DNA of 53,693 nucleotides from Rhodobacter sp. Lineage in GTDB: Bacteria > Pseudomonadota > Alphaproteobacteria > Rhodobacterales > Rhodobacteraceae. Made by a program: the position numbers and the translations under genes. The DNA lies in NCBI GenBank assembly GCA_022824145.1, contig JAJEAY010000015.1, positions 1-53,693 on the forward strand, read 5' to 3'. The notes under the pieces are model-generated. The model made no database searches, was not told the origin of the DNA, and saw nothing but the letters and a program-made list of their open reading frames with translations. Every line of letters starts with the position of its first letter. Positions within the stretch are counted from its first letter, which is position 1. Shown here one piece after another: positions 1-8,570 of the stretch.

Positions 1-1
1 C

Positions 2-1222
2 GAGGCAAAGCCGCTATCGGCGAGTGAGTGGGGCAAATTCGCGGCATGGCTCAGGGACCAGAATCTCGATCCTGCCGCCTTGCTTAAAGGCGACATCCAC
101 ACCCAGCTATCGGGATGGATAGACCGATCGGTCACGGCTCAACGTATCCAGTCGCTACTCGATAGAGGCGCTGCGCTTGGCCTCGCCCTCGAAAGATGGC
201 AACGTGCCGGACTCTGGACTCTGACAAGATCGGACCAGGAATACCCCATGCGGTTAAAGGATCGTCTGGGACGCGCTTCTCCTCCCGTTCTGTTTGGGTG
301 CGGCAAGAAATCTCTGCTGAATTCCCGAGGACTGGCGGTGGTCGGTTCCAGAAACGCCTCAGACGAGGACTTGGAGGCCACAGCCTGTCTTGGAAAGGAA
401 ACTGCCCAGCAAGGCCTTTCTGTTTTTTCCGGTGGGGCTAGAGGCGTCGATCTGAGCGCCATGCTGGGCGCCTTGGAATCCGATGGAACGGCCGTGGGCA
501 TCCTTGCGGACAGCCTGCTCCGATCAGCTGTCTCCGCACGCTACCGCAAACACGTGATGTCCGGTGACCTGGTATTGGTATCCCCGTTCAATCCAGAAGC
601 CGGATTCAACGTAGGAACTGCCATGGCAAGGAACCGCTTGATCTATTGCATGGCCGACGCCGCAGTAGTTATCCACTCTGCAGCTGGGAGTGGGGGGACA
701 TGGAACGGGGCGACCGAAAACTTAAGGAAAAAGTGGGTGCCGCTCTGGGTGAAGCCAGACACGGCAGGCAATTCGGGAAATTCCCAGCTGGTGGAATTAG
801 GGGCACGGTGGTTGCCCGAGAGTTTCCCACTGCCTTCGGAATTATTTGCCGCTCCCTGTTCCGCATCCGTGCTGAAGTCTGAACCGGTTTGTCCTAAAGA
901 AAAAACTGAGATGCCGACAGTCCAGAGAACATGCGTATCGCCAGTGAATTCCGCCCAAAGACCTGATGCAGCCATATCCGAACGGAATCCCTGCGTGATG
1001 GAGCTCTACGATCTTTTCCTGCTCCATCTAATGGCGCTCCTTGAGGAACGACCTATGAAGCCAAAGGAAGTTAGCTCCCGGCTGGAATTGAACAAGAGCC
1101 AAACAGATCTCTGGCTAAAGAGGGCGGTGACTGAAGGAAAAGCTGAAAAGATCTCAAGGCCGGCCGTTCGGTACCGTTGGGTTCAAAATGAAGCCAAGCC
1201 GAAAGATCTGTTCGGAAACTGA
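2..1222 (+). CDS. DprA/Smf-like DNA-processing family protein, 5' partial
   Basis: The frame is open from base 2 with no stop, so the gene enters from outside the window; the TTG at 80 is internal. About 406 residues are visible. A DprA-type Rossmann core is seen: VVGSRNASDED near residue 115, then FSGGARGVDLSAM and, further on, MARNRLIYCMADAAVV followed by a glycine-rich GSGGTW segment. About 100 residues at the C-terminus look like a winged-helix tail (LEERPMKPKEVSSRLELN). Classical DprA loads RecA onto single-stranded DNA during transformation. Longer DprA-like proteins of this kind also occur in accessory and defence loci, so a role in uptake is not assured. The next gene is 46 bases downstream on the same strand and is unrelated. 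The family is fairly sure; the exact role is open. Confidence 0.72.
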   Translation, partial: EAKPLSASEWGKFAAWLRDQNLDPAALLKGDIHTQLSGWIDRSVTAQRIQSLLDRGAALGLALERWQRAGLWTLTRSDQEYPMRLKDRLGRASPPVLFGCGKKSLLNSRGLAVVGSRNASDEDLEATACLGKETAQQGLSVFSGGARGVDLSAMLGALESDGTAVGILADSLLRSAVSARYRKHVMSGDLVLVSPFNPEAGFNVGTAMARNRLIYCMADAAVVIHSAAGSGGTWNGATENLRKKWVPLWVKPDTAGNSGNSQLVELGARWLPESFPLPSELFAAPCSASVLKSEPVCPKEKTEMPTVQRTCVSPVNSAQRPDAAISERNPCVMELYDLFLLHLMALLEERPMKPKEVSSRLELNKSQTDLWLKRAVTEGKAEKISRPAVRYRWVQNEAKPKDLFGN

Positions 1223-1268
1223 CAGGATTCACGTTGTGACCACACGCCGCCGAAGGTAGGGTCGACGC

Positions 1269-1508
1269 ATGACCGTCGTCGCCCTGATCATTGTTGGCGC
1301 AGCCGCCGGATTCATGGCTACGCGGCTTATGAAGCTCGATACCGATCCAATCACAACGATTGCCATTGGCATCTTCGGAGCGCTCGCTGGCGGTCTGGCC
1401 CTTCGATTCCTCACGTCGGTAACCGGACTGTTGGGCGGCTTCGTCGGCGCGGTACTGGGGTCGATGCTGCTAATCTGGCTTTGGAAAACATATTTCCAGC
1501 GGAAATAA
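1269..1508 (+). CDS. GlsB/YeaQ/YmgE-type small membrane protein
   Basis: A 79-residue, almost wholly hydrophobic protein with three predicted membrane helices (about residues 2-20, 28-47 and 52-71). It is rich in glycine and alanine, with the repeated GxxxG-like pattern (GAAAGFMAT, GIFGALAGG, GGFVGAVLG) of the transglycosylase-associated / stress-response GlsB/YeaQ/YmgE family. Family members are inner-membrane proteins linked to stress responses; their biochemical function is unclear. The start is ATG at 1269, and no good ribosome-binding site is obvious beyond AGG at 1256-1258. It sits alone between the DprA-like gene and a long non-coding gap. Confidence 0.7.
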   Translation: MTVVALIIVGAAAGFMATRLMKLDTDPITTIAIGIFGALAGGLALRFLTSVTGLLGGFVGAVLGSMLLIWLWKTYFQRK

Positions 1509-1938
1509 CAGATCTCGCAGGCGGCGTTCCGGCCATGCCAAAACCAGGTGCCGATCAAACTGCTCCCAGGGCCAGCCACGGTGAAGGCTCATCCATCTGT
1601 GACCGGAGCAATTGCAGGAGAACGTTGGAAAACGGTTGCTGGATTGACCCGTCGACCAAATCTTCGTGAAACCAGGCCTACGGCCGAAGATCCGGAAACG
1701 GACTATCGGAATGCATCGGAGGATCGACTGTCCGCAAGCGGTAAAGCCCTGCCACCTGTCTGCCGCCTATCGAAATTGCAATTCAGACCCCGTTGCCTCC
1801 TTTGGCCATCCAGACCGGAGCGATGTTTGAGAAGGGAATCCGTATGCTCCAGCTGCATTCGGAGACGATGGGATGCGAGCCGGAGGATGCGAATCTATAT
1901 CTGACCCTCCCTTATGGATGCCGCAATCATTGCTGGCT
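1509..1938. other. Non-coding gap, nothing recognised
   Basis: About 430 bases between the GlsB-like gene and the 3' end of the convergent glycosyltransferase gene. Open frames here are short and unconvincing. I see no tRNA, clear terminator or repeat. Confidence 0.4.
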
Positions 1939-2964
1939 TCAGTTGAGAAGGTCACGATAGATCTTCATGATTGCCTTCGCTTCGCCATCCAAAGCGAAGT
2001 GATCCACTACATGCTTGCGCGCGGTGCGGGAAAGAGCGGCGCGCATCGTGGAGTCCTCAGCTATCTCGCTGATCGCTTCCGCCATGGGATCAACCTCGTT
2101 CGGAGGGACGAGACGTCCGGCTCCGGCCGGCACAATTTCCGGGAATGCACCGACGGTCGTTGCCACGACCGGAACCCCGCACGCCATTGCCTCCAATGGG
2201 GTCAGACCGAACCCTTCCCACCTCTGCGGCGCGACGTAGAGATCAAGTGCGCTGTACCAATCGGCGACCATATGGGTGGGAACTTCCGGCAGAAACGAAA
2301 CCTGCCCGGACACGCCTGCCTCGTGCACCCGATTCTCCAGGTCTTTCCGGTAATTCCGGAACTTTTCCGTCGGCCTGCCAAGAACCAAAGCATGAACGTC
2401 TGTCCGGCGCTTCAGCAAGGGGATCATCGCGTCAAGAAACACGTCCGTACCCTTCCGTGGCCGAATTCGTCCGAAACATCCGACCAGTATTCCTTCGGGC
2501 AGGCGGAGCCGTCTTCTCACTTCCTCCCTGTGCGCAGGCGGACGGAATGCAACCGTGTCGATTCCATGAAGGATCACGGTTGAAGACCGTTCGAGATAGT
2601 CCGCTGACTTACCAGACGTGGCAATCACCGCATCCATCTTCGAGATAAGCCAACGTGTGTAACCTGTATGCCTGCGCTGCGAGGCGGAAGTGAACAATAG
2701 CCTGTATCGCCTTCTGAATATATGCCTCAGAACGACGCCAAAGAGCATTTCGATATTCCGGCGCGCGTGCCAGACACGCCAACGGTCGCGAGACAATGTG
2801 GCAGCGCGGACAAACGAAACGTGAGGAACATGCGGTGGAAGGCCCGAACCGGTCGCCACTACACCCATTTCCTTCGCCATGAGCGGAACAAGGCGTACGA
2901 TGGTAGCAGTGACACCGGACAGGCGTCGACTCAGGTTCGGCGCGACAACCTCGATCTCAGTCAT
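1939..2964 (-). CDS. Glycosyltransferase family 4 protein
   Basis: A 341-residue GT-B glycosyltransferase. The N-terminal half starts with an acceptor-side loop (RRLSGVTATIVRL). The C-terminal donor-binding half has FGRIRPRKGTDVF (about 164-176) and the retaining GT4 signature WEGFGLTPLEAMACGVPVVA, in which E250 and E258 form the E-x7-E pair that contacts the nucleotide sugar. Enzymes of this type add sugars to lipopolysaccharide or other surface glycans at the inner face of the cytoplasmic membrane; the exact sugar cannot be read from sequence. The Kdo transferase gene at 11289-12575 has the same orientation, so the accessory region between them may have been inserted into an envelope gene group (inference). 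Confidence 0.82.
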   Translation of the reverse strand: MTEIEVVAPNLSRRLSGVTATIVRLVPLMAKEMGVVATGSGLPPHVPHVSFVRAATLSRDRWRVWHARRNIEMLFGVVLRHIFRRRYRLLFTSASQRRHTGYTRWLISKMDAVIATSGKSADYLERSSTVILHGIDTVAFRPPAHREEVRRRLRLPEGILVGCFGRIRPRKGTDVFLDAMIPLLKRRTDVHALVLGRPTEKFRNYRKDLENRVHEAGVSGQVSFLPEVPTHMVADWYSALDLYVAPQRWEGFGLTPLEAMACGVPVVATTVGAFPEIVPAGAGRLVPPNEVDPMAEAISEIAEDSTMRAALSRTARKHVVDHFALDGEAKAIMKIYRDLLN

Positions 2965-3067
2965 CTATGAGATCCTGCCGGCCAATCCAACGGAATCTCG
3001 GGGACAGTCCAGCCCTCCCCCGACAAAGAAGCGACTAATGATCCATCTTGGCATGGGAGTCCGCATT

Positions 3068-3122
3068 GCCTCATTTGGGAATGTTACTTTCGGCCGCACC
3101 TTTGCCTCATCAGGAATGTTAC
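3068..3122. repeat. Short imperfect direct repeat
   Basis: Two copies of GCCTCAT-(TT/C)-(G/A)GGAATGTTAC at 3068-3087 and 3104-3122, about 36 bases apart. Closely spaced direct copies like these can be transposase-binding sites at an insertion-sequence end, but no transposase is seen nearby, so this is only a possibility. Confidence 0.35.
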
Positions 3123-3270
3123 CGGAGACCCGGCGGTTCTGGAAGTCGCATTTGGGTTGATTTCGGTGACAAACCGACCCTTCCGGATTTCCTCAGTTTC
3201 CAATGTACAAGAAGCCGGTTGCTGTTGCGGATCCTGTGGGATTCGTGGGCGAGAGGCGCGGGAGTGTGAG

Positions 3271-3307
3271 CAGGCGGTGGTCAACACCCCGCATTGTCCA
3301 CCGCCTG
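3271..3307. repeat. Perfect 10-bp inverted repeat with 17-base spacer
   Basis: CAGGCGGTGG at 3271-3280 is the exact reverse complement of CCACCGCCTG at 3298-3307. No T-run follows on either strand, so it does not look like an intrinsic terminator. It could be an operator, a recombination site or a mobile-element scar. Confidence 0.5.
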
Positions 3308-3659
3308 TCCACACGGCCTGGCGGGCTAGCGCCGGCCCGGAGGGCTCGTCCACGGTTCCACAGGATCGCGGTCGTCGCGGACTCCACCCGTCACGTTCCC
3401 GCACATTCAGGACCAGCGCGCGCCCGTGTCCGTCTGAACGCCCCGCGGAACCCACTCGTCGGTCGATGATCCAAAGATCGCTTCCCGGACCCTTTCCTGC
3501 CGCCAGATCTTCACCTGGCGCTGCAGGTTACGAATCCGTCGCGGTTTCCGCCAAAAATGAAGCATATCCTGGCCCGCATTGGGGGCTAGGCGAAGAGGCG
3601 CCTCTCGTCCGTGGCCATACAAGCAATATACCAGATGTCAGTGATTTTTCCGGGGAACG

Positions 3660-4272
3660 GTTGATCAAATTGTCTGGCGGCAATGCTCGGCTTGTTCGAA
3701 TGGCGGCTCAACTTGACGGCCGAGTGGCCCCCTTTGGACGCAGTTTCTGGAAGGTGCTAGCCGCAGCGGACCCAATCTTGGCGGCGTCGATGCAGGAACA
3801 CGGAATCCACACTGTGATCTACAGTGACCGCTATCTATTGACACCGCTCAACGTGCGACTTCTTTCGGAGATCCTACGACAAGTCCCGAAAGGCAAAATA
3901 GAAAGTCTCAAAATATCAACCGCCCGCGCATCCAGAAGCAAGTCTGCAGGATAGGCAGTCTTCCACAATTTCGTTGAGGATGGGATGCGTCGCGCCGTGA
4001 TGCAAGAGCTGTTTCCGAATGCTCAGATTGAAATTTGCGAAAAGGCCCAACTCCCGCACGAACGAAGCTTGAATTTGCGCTTGGGCGACGGTCGCAATAT
4101 CACGATACTTCTCGACCAGGGGCTTGGAGCGTGGCGGGCGAGTGGTACACCTCGGCATGACTTTATGGCCGAGCCGCTTAGGCAAGCGCGCTCGCTTAGA
4201 TCACTGAAGTTTGCCATAGCGGTGGAAGAAGGAAGAGACGCGCCCGTGGTGTTGCAAGCAACCGAAGTATAG
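3660..4272 (+). pseudogene. C-terminal remnant of a large protein, broken by an in-frame TAG
   Basis: Two open segments, ending at 3954 and resuming from 3955, lie in the same frame and are separated only by the TAG at 3952-3954. The joined translation has a conserved look: SGGNARLVRMAAQLDGRVAP, then HTVIYSDRYLLTPLNVRLL, and after the stop FPNAQIEICEKAQLPHERS and ITILLDQGLGAWRA. From memory, a YSDRYL...TPL segment followed by an LDQG.GxWR segment occurs at the far C-terminus of large helicase-like proteins in phage-defence clusters (DpdJ-like). I cannot verify that here. No helicase motifs remain upstream, so this is a tail fragment and presumably non-functional. Its neighbour downstream is the AbiE pair. 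Confidence 0.5.
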
Positions 4273-4511
4273 CAGGAGGGCCCCAAATCACGAGTGAGCA
4301 CACCCTGTCGATAAGGAAGCGCCGGGTCAACGAGGGAAGCCTCTGACGGATGAACGACTGTCGATGCAGATGAGTTAGGCGCACTTGCCGTCGAGATGGG
4401 TGATCAGTGATTCATGTCCGTACTCCGCGAAAAATGCGGTGTTCGCAACATGACTTGGCACATATGGAAAAGTCATGTAGGTTAGTCCGCACAATTCAAG
4501 GATTTACGTAC

Positions 4512-5339
4512 ATGATTCCTGAAAGGCGCGTGACCCTCGCCGAATATGTGACGGAGCTTCAGTCGAAGGGCCGGGTCGTATTTGCCGCGGAGGAAGCCGT
4601 CGCGGCCCTCGGCACCAACCGCGGAGCGTTCCTGGATGCCGCTCAGCGCCTCCAGAAACGTGGTCTGCTGGTCAGTCCGCGCAAGGGATTCTACGTCGCC
4701 GTCCCGCCGCAGTTCGCCTCCTGGGGCGCGCCGCCCCCATCCTGGTACGTGGACGCCCTCATGCGGCAGGAGCGGCAACCCTACTACGTCGGCCTCCTTA
4801 AGGCCGCGGAGCTGCACGGTGCGACCCATCAGGCCGTCATGGAGTTTCAGGCAGTGACCGGCAAGCGCATGTCCAGTATTCGCGCGGGGCGCAGCCTTAT
4901 CGTCTTCTACTACCGAAAGGAAATGACCGCGATCATGGACGGGATCGAAGACATCAAGACCGATACCGGACGGATGAAGCTCTCATCCCCCGCGCTGACC
5001 GCGCTCGACCTCATGCGCTACCGCAAGGGGTCGGCGGGCATCGACAACGTCGCCACCGTCCTCTCCGACCTCGGCTCCAAAATCGACGCCGATCAGCTCG
5101 CGTTCCTGTCCCTCCGGTTCGAGAAACCGGTCGTGCAGCGTTTGGGCTACATGCTCGACATCCTCGACCGGCGCAGCATCACCCGGAAGATGCACGAGAT
5201 GCTGTCGTCGCGGGGCAAACCGCAGTGGACCGAGCTCGATCGGGCGGAGGCTAGGGATCGGCTCTTCACACCCGACCCCGTCGAGCGGGACCAGAGATGG
5301 CGGGTCGTCGTGCGCCGGCTTCCAGAGGTCGATGAATGA
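4512..5339 (+). CDS. Type IV toxin-antitoxin system AbiEi-family antitoxin
   Basis: About 275 residues from the ATG at 4512; the longer frame from 4407 has an unconvincing N-terminus. The first 75 residues form a winged-helix domain with the typical AbiEi start (TLAEYVTELQSKGRVVFAAE), followed by KGFYVAVPPQF and the WYVDALMRQE..YYVGLLKAAELHG segment of the family. AbiEi represses its own operon through the winged helix and counters the AbiEii nucleotidyltransferase toxin. It overlaps abiEii through ATGA at 5336-5339, so the two are translationally coupled. The pair can act in phage abortive infection or plasmid and island stabilisation. Confidence 0.85.
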   Translation: MIPERRVTLAEYVTELQSKGRVVFAAEEAVAALGTNRGAFLDAAQRLQKRGLLVSPRKGFYVAVPPQFASWGAPPPSWYVDALMRQERQPYYVGLLKAAELHGATHQAVMEFQAVTGKRMSSIRAGRSLIVFYYRKEMTAIMDGIEDIKTDTGRMKLSSPALTALDLMRYRKGSAGIDNVATVLSDLGSKIDADQLAFLSLRFEKPVVQRLGYMLDILDRRSITRKMHEMLSSRGKPQWTELDRAEARDRLFTPDPVERDQRWRVVVRRLPEVDE

Positions 5340-6199
5340 TCCCGAGCCAGAACATCGTCGAATGGAGCCAGACGGCACCGTGGGCCGAGCAGAGGCAGGT
5401 CGAGCAGGACCTGATCATCTCACGCGCCCTCGTGGAAATTTTCGGCGATCCGCTCCTCGCATCGGAGCTCCGATTCAGGGGCGGAACCGCCCTCAACAAA
5501 CTTCATTTCCCGGAGCCGCTCCGCTACTCGGAGGATATCGATCTCGTCCGCACCTCCGCAGATGCGATCGGTCCGATCCTGGACCGATTGCGAGAGCTCC
5601 TCGAGCCGTGGCTCGGTCCCGCCCGCTTCGAGCAGAGCCAAATCGCACCTAAATTCCGCTTTCGGATCCAGGCGGAGGATGGCGGCGAACATCCCATCCG
5701 CCTCAAACTCGAAATCAACACGCGTGAACGCACCGCCTATGACCCCGTAGTGATGGCCCCGTTCGCCGTCGAGAACCCCTGGTTCTCCGGCGTGTCAACG
5801 ATACCGACATTCTCGAACGAGGAGATGCTGGCGACAAAGTTGCGTGCGCTCCTTCAAAGGGACAAGGGCAGAGACCTGTACGATCTGGCCCATGGGCTCG
5901 ACGTCTTCGGCGGTCTCGATTGCGCCCATATCGTCAGTCTTTTTGCCCGATACCTGACCGACGGCGACGTGCAGATCTCACGTGCGCTGGCCGAAGAACG
6001 GATGCTCGCGAAGCTCGCGAAAGGCAACCCTTTGATGGATCTGCGACCGTTATTGTCTGCCGACTCGGCCGGATGCATGAACGATGATGCGACCGGTCAC
6101 GCCGTCAGGGCCATCTTCGACAGACTCATCTGTCAGATCCCGGGCGACCCCTGGGCGAAGACACCCGAGGCAAAAGAGAGATTGGGGATTGAGTGGTGA
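5336..6199 (+). CDS. AbiEii/AbiGii-family nucleotidyltransferase toxin
   Basis: A 287-residue protein with the DNA polymerase beta-like nucleotidyltransferase signature: RFRGGTALNKLHF (GGTALN at 49-54) then RYSEDIDLV (65-71), giving the two metal-binding aspartates D67 and D69. The middle has LKLEINTRER and the helical LATKLRALLQRDKGRDLYDL segment, also typical of AbiEii. Family members transfer nucleotides to tRNA or other targets and stop growth when released from AbiEi. The gene looks intact, starts inside the antitoxin stop codon, and is followed at once by a third, truncated gene. Confidence 0.87.
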   Translation: MIPSQNIVEWSQTAPWAEQRQVEQDLIISRALVEIFGDPLLASELRFRGGTALNKLHFPEPLRYSEDIDLVRTSADAIGPILDRLRELLEPWLGPARFEQSQIAPKFRFRIQAEDGGEHPIRLKLEINTRERTAYDPVVMAPFAVENPWFSGVSTIPTFSNEEMLATKLRALLQRDKGRDLYDLAHGLDVFGGLDCAHIVSLFARYLTDGDVQISRALAEERMLAKLAKGNPLMDLRPLLSADSAGCMNDDATGHAVRAIFDRLICQIPGDPWAKTPEAKERLGIEW

Positions 6200-6269
6200 G
6201 CGACGATACCCTCCACCGAGCCGTCAAAGGTGCGTCCGCCGCGCCGCACTCCGGACCGTGGTGGTGGAC

Positions 6270-6806
6270 ATGAACCTGATGGAGGAACAATGCGTGGAGG
6301 ATCTCGCCGCCCCCCTATACAACTTCCTGCCCGGGAGCGGGAACTCTCGCACCGCATTCCCACTGGCCGCCGCTACGGTGCAGTCGGCAGACTTTTGGGT
6401 TGTGGGGAGCAAACGTCCCGCGATCGTCCACCTCCTTTCGGCGATGCTCGACCGCCGACGGCATAAGGTCGGCCCCCTCGTTCTGGCGATTGTCCGGCGG
6501 TCCATGACCTGGCGGCGGGGGAGGGGCGAGCCGCTGAAGCGGGACGAGATCGAACGCCTGAACGAGGTCCTCCTCCGCCGGCCCATCAAAGTACCGGAGT
6601 TGAATGAGCAAGACTTCCTAGGCACTCTACACCGTCCGGACACGACGCGGGACGATCCCGCGTCGCCGGGCGCCTTCCAACCAACCGACGAAGTTGCAAA
6701 AGAGCTTTCGCGGAAACTCATCGGTCTCTTTGACCATCCGCCGCAGCGGAGGGGCTACGAATACGAGCGGTTTCTCACGGTGATCTTCAACGCGTACGGC
6801 TGTTGA
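6270..6806 (+). pseudogene. Truncated third gene behind AbiE, probable restriction-endonuclease-like protein
   Basis: From ATG 6270, 178 residues. The pattern of LAAPLYNFLPG, then WVVGSKRPAIVHLLSAML, then LKRDEIERLNEVLL and PELNEQDFLG resembles the N-terminal half of longer proteins that, from memory, end in an Mrr-like restriction-nuclease domain. The last residues, RRGYEYERFLTVIFNAYG, are where the linker to that domain would begin, but a TGA follows directly. No nuclease motif appears in any frame downstream to 7040. A GTG at 6196 overlapping the abiEii stop opens a different frame that ends after 25 codons, so the 5' end may also have a frameshift. Confidence 0.5.
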
Positions 6807-7040
6807 CGAAGGACGCCGGTCATGTTCCGTCCGGACAAGGGTCTTTCATTCGAATTGTCACGTCCCGCCCGTCGCCGAACACTCTGGGCACCTGGACGTT
6901 CCAACGCTGGACGCCGGTGCTTCCGGTCAATCGGGCAGACGCTCCAGACCCTGCCGGCGACGTGTCCCCTGCCAGCATGTCCGTGACAGGATCGCCCGCA
7001 CCTGGTTCGCAGGAACTCTTCGCGCGTAACAGAGATCTTG

Positions 7041-8293
7041 TTAGGAAATAATGACTTCAGTACTCGAAATGCCTCCAAATTTCATCGTCGACCGAATTTC
7101 TTTGTCAAGTTCTTCTTCTTTGTCTTCAAAACTCGACGTGAACGCGACTGGGCCAATTTTCTTGCCCCAAAATACATCATCAGATCGAATAGGATCATCC
7201 GCCATCGGACTTTCAATTGCCTGAAAGACACACTCCCTATCAACCAAGTGCTTAACAAGCACTTTCGTGAAACTACGCCCGCGTACGCTGATTGGATACG
7301 GAAAATCAATTGCGTGCTCGCGTATTGCAGGGGCGACACCACCACCAGAAAGGTTCTCCAGTTCGCGCCGTGCGGCTTCACGCCTTTCCACGAGAAAAGA
7401 TCTCCTGCTCTCTTTGAAGCTCTTTGAGACATGCATTTGGTCAGGAAATTCAATGAATCCATCTGGAGAGGCGAAGTTCCCGGCGCTCGCCGGCAATCCT
7501 AACAGAACGAATGAACGAGCCGCAAGAGAACGAACAAAGGGATCAAAGGCGAATTCCATGCTCTGCTCATCCAGACTGAGGATCGGCTCTCCTACTGGAT
7601 CTACGACTTTCAGGTGAGATTTCTCAGTGCCGCCATCGGCACCCAGGAAAACTCCACATGCTAGCCTCTCGCCGGCCGAGGAGGCAGGAAACAATATGGT
7701 CTTCTTTTGTGTCACACCCCCAGTCTCATTGCCGTTTCGGTCGAGCGAAAACAATTGTCGATCCCTGTATTTCGTCGAGGACTGTGTTCCCTTGCACTCA
7801 ACGACGTGATACCGGCCATTTCTATCCGTCAAAATGTAGTCCGGAGCCTTCCTCGGTCCCTGCTTGTTTGTCTTCTCTGCCACTGTCGCCCGAAAGCGAC
7901 GGGCCAAGCTTTCGGCGAAATAGAACCCGTCGCAAAAGTACTCCAACCCCAACTTTGTTTGAGCCAATACACTGAAATCCCAACACCAAAGTCGTCACTG
8001 AGAATGGTCTTCTGGTGTGGGTCCAGTCCGGAAAATGCCCTAGTGATGGAAAGATGTGATTCATCGCAATTTACGGCCTTCAGGTATCTGATCCAAGCCC
8101 AGTGTTCGGACAATGATACGCCGGACGCGTAAATGGGGGTAGTCAATTGACCCAGCAGCAGTAGCATTTCAGGAAAATTTATATTGTCTTGGACCGTTCC
8201 ACGACTCGCCCTTTGGAACTGTATAGGCATTCCACTAGAATGAGTCAGCCAAGTTTTTCCGTCTACATCAACATCAATCTCGAAACTCCACAT
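7041..8293 (-). pseudogene. Predicted PD-(D/E)XK nuclease-domain protein with a frameshift
   Basis: Two minus-strand segments belong together. Residues from ATG 8293 run in one frame to about 7965 (ending ILSDDFGVGISVYW). The coherent sequence then continues in another frame from about 7967 (LGLEYFCDGFYFAESLARRF) to the stop at 7041, about 417 residues in all. The second part holds a restriction-fold signature, APDYILTDRNGRYHVVECKGT (Asp, then Glu-x-Lys). The first 110 residues are unrecognised. The stretch is visibly more AT-rich than its neighbours, a sign of separate origin. A sequencing error rather than real decay cannot be excluded. The likely role is an orphan restriction or anti-phage effector. 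Confidence 0.55.
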
Positions 8294-8427
8294 TTTCTAA
8301 GTTCCTCGGCCCAAGATGATGGACAGCCAGAGACTTCCTGCATTGCTTGTGCCGATCTGTCAAGTAGCTGCCACAGCAAGTGGTCAGTGCATCGATTGGT
8401 CGGCGCACTTTGCATAGTTTCAGACAT
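8263..8427 (-). CDS. Possible 54-residue small protein overlapping the nuclease gene
   Basis: ATG at 8427, stop at 8263, overlapping the start of the downstream nuclease-like gene by about 30 bases. The translation (SETMQSAPTNRCTDHLLWQL, then MQEVSGCPSSWAEELRKCG) has a protein-like helical composition, but no ribosome-binding site or known motif is visible. It could be a small partner gene or the end of a decayed one. Confidence 0.25.
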   Translation of the reverse strand: MSETMQSAPTNRCTDHLLWQLLDRSAQAMQEVSGCPSSWAEELRKCGVSRLMLM

Positions 8428-8570
8428 ACGAAGTTCGCAATGGCATTCTCCATGGCTGCCGTGATTGTTCGCAACCCGCTCTTGGCCGTGTCCGAGCCGC
8501 ATCGTCGGGCAGTCGTTCAAGGGACGCTCCCTTTCCTTCCGAGAGATCATGGAACTCCACGCCGGCGCAG

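Larger units (their letters stand above)
2965..3659. other. Non-coding or decayed stretch upstream of the glycosyltransferase gene
   Basis: About 700 bases with no convincing gene. It contains a short direct repeat (GCCTCAT...GGAATGTTAC at 3068-3087 and again at 3104-3122) and a perfect 10-bp inverted repeat (3271-3280 and 3298-3307). Open frames that cross it lack any recognisable domain. It may be the scarred edge of the accessory region. Confidence 0.4.
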
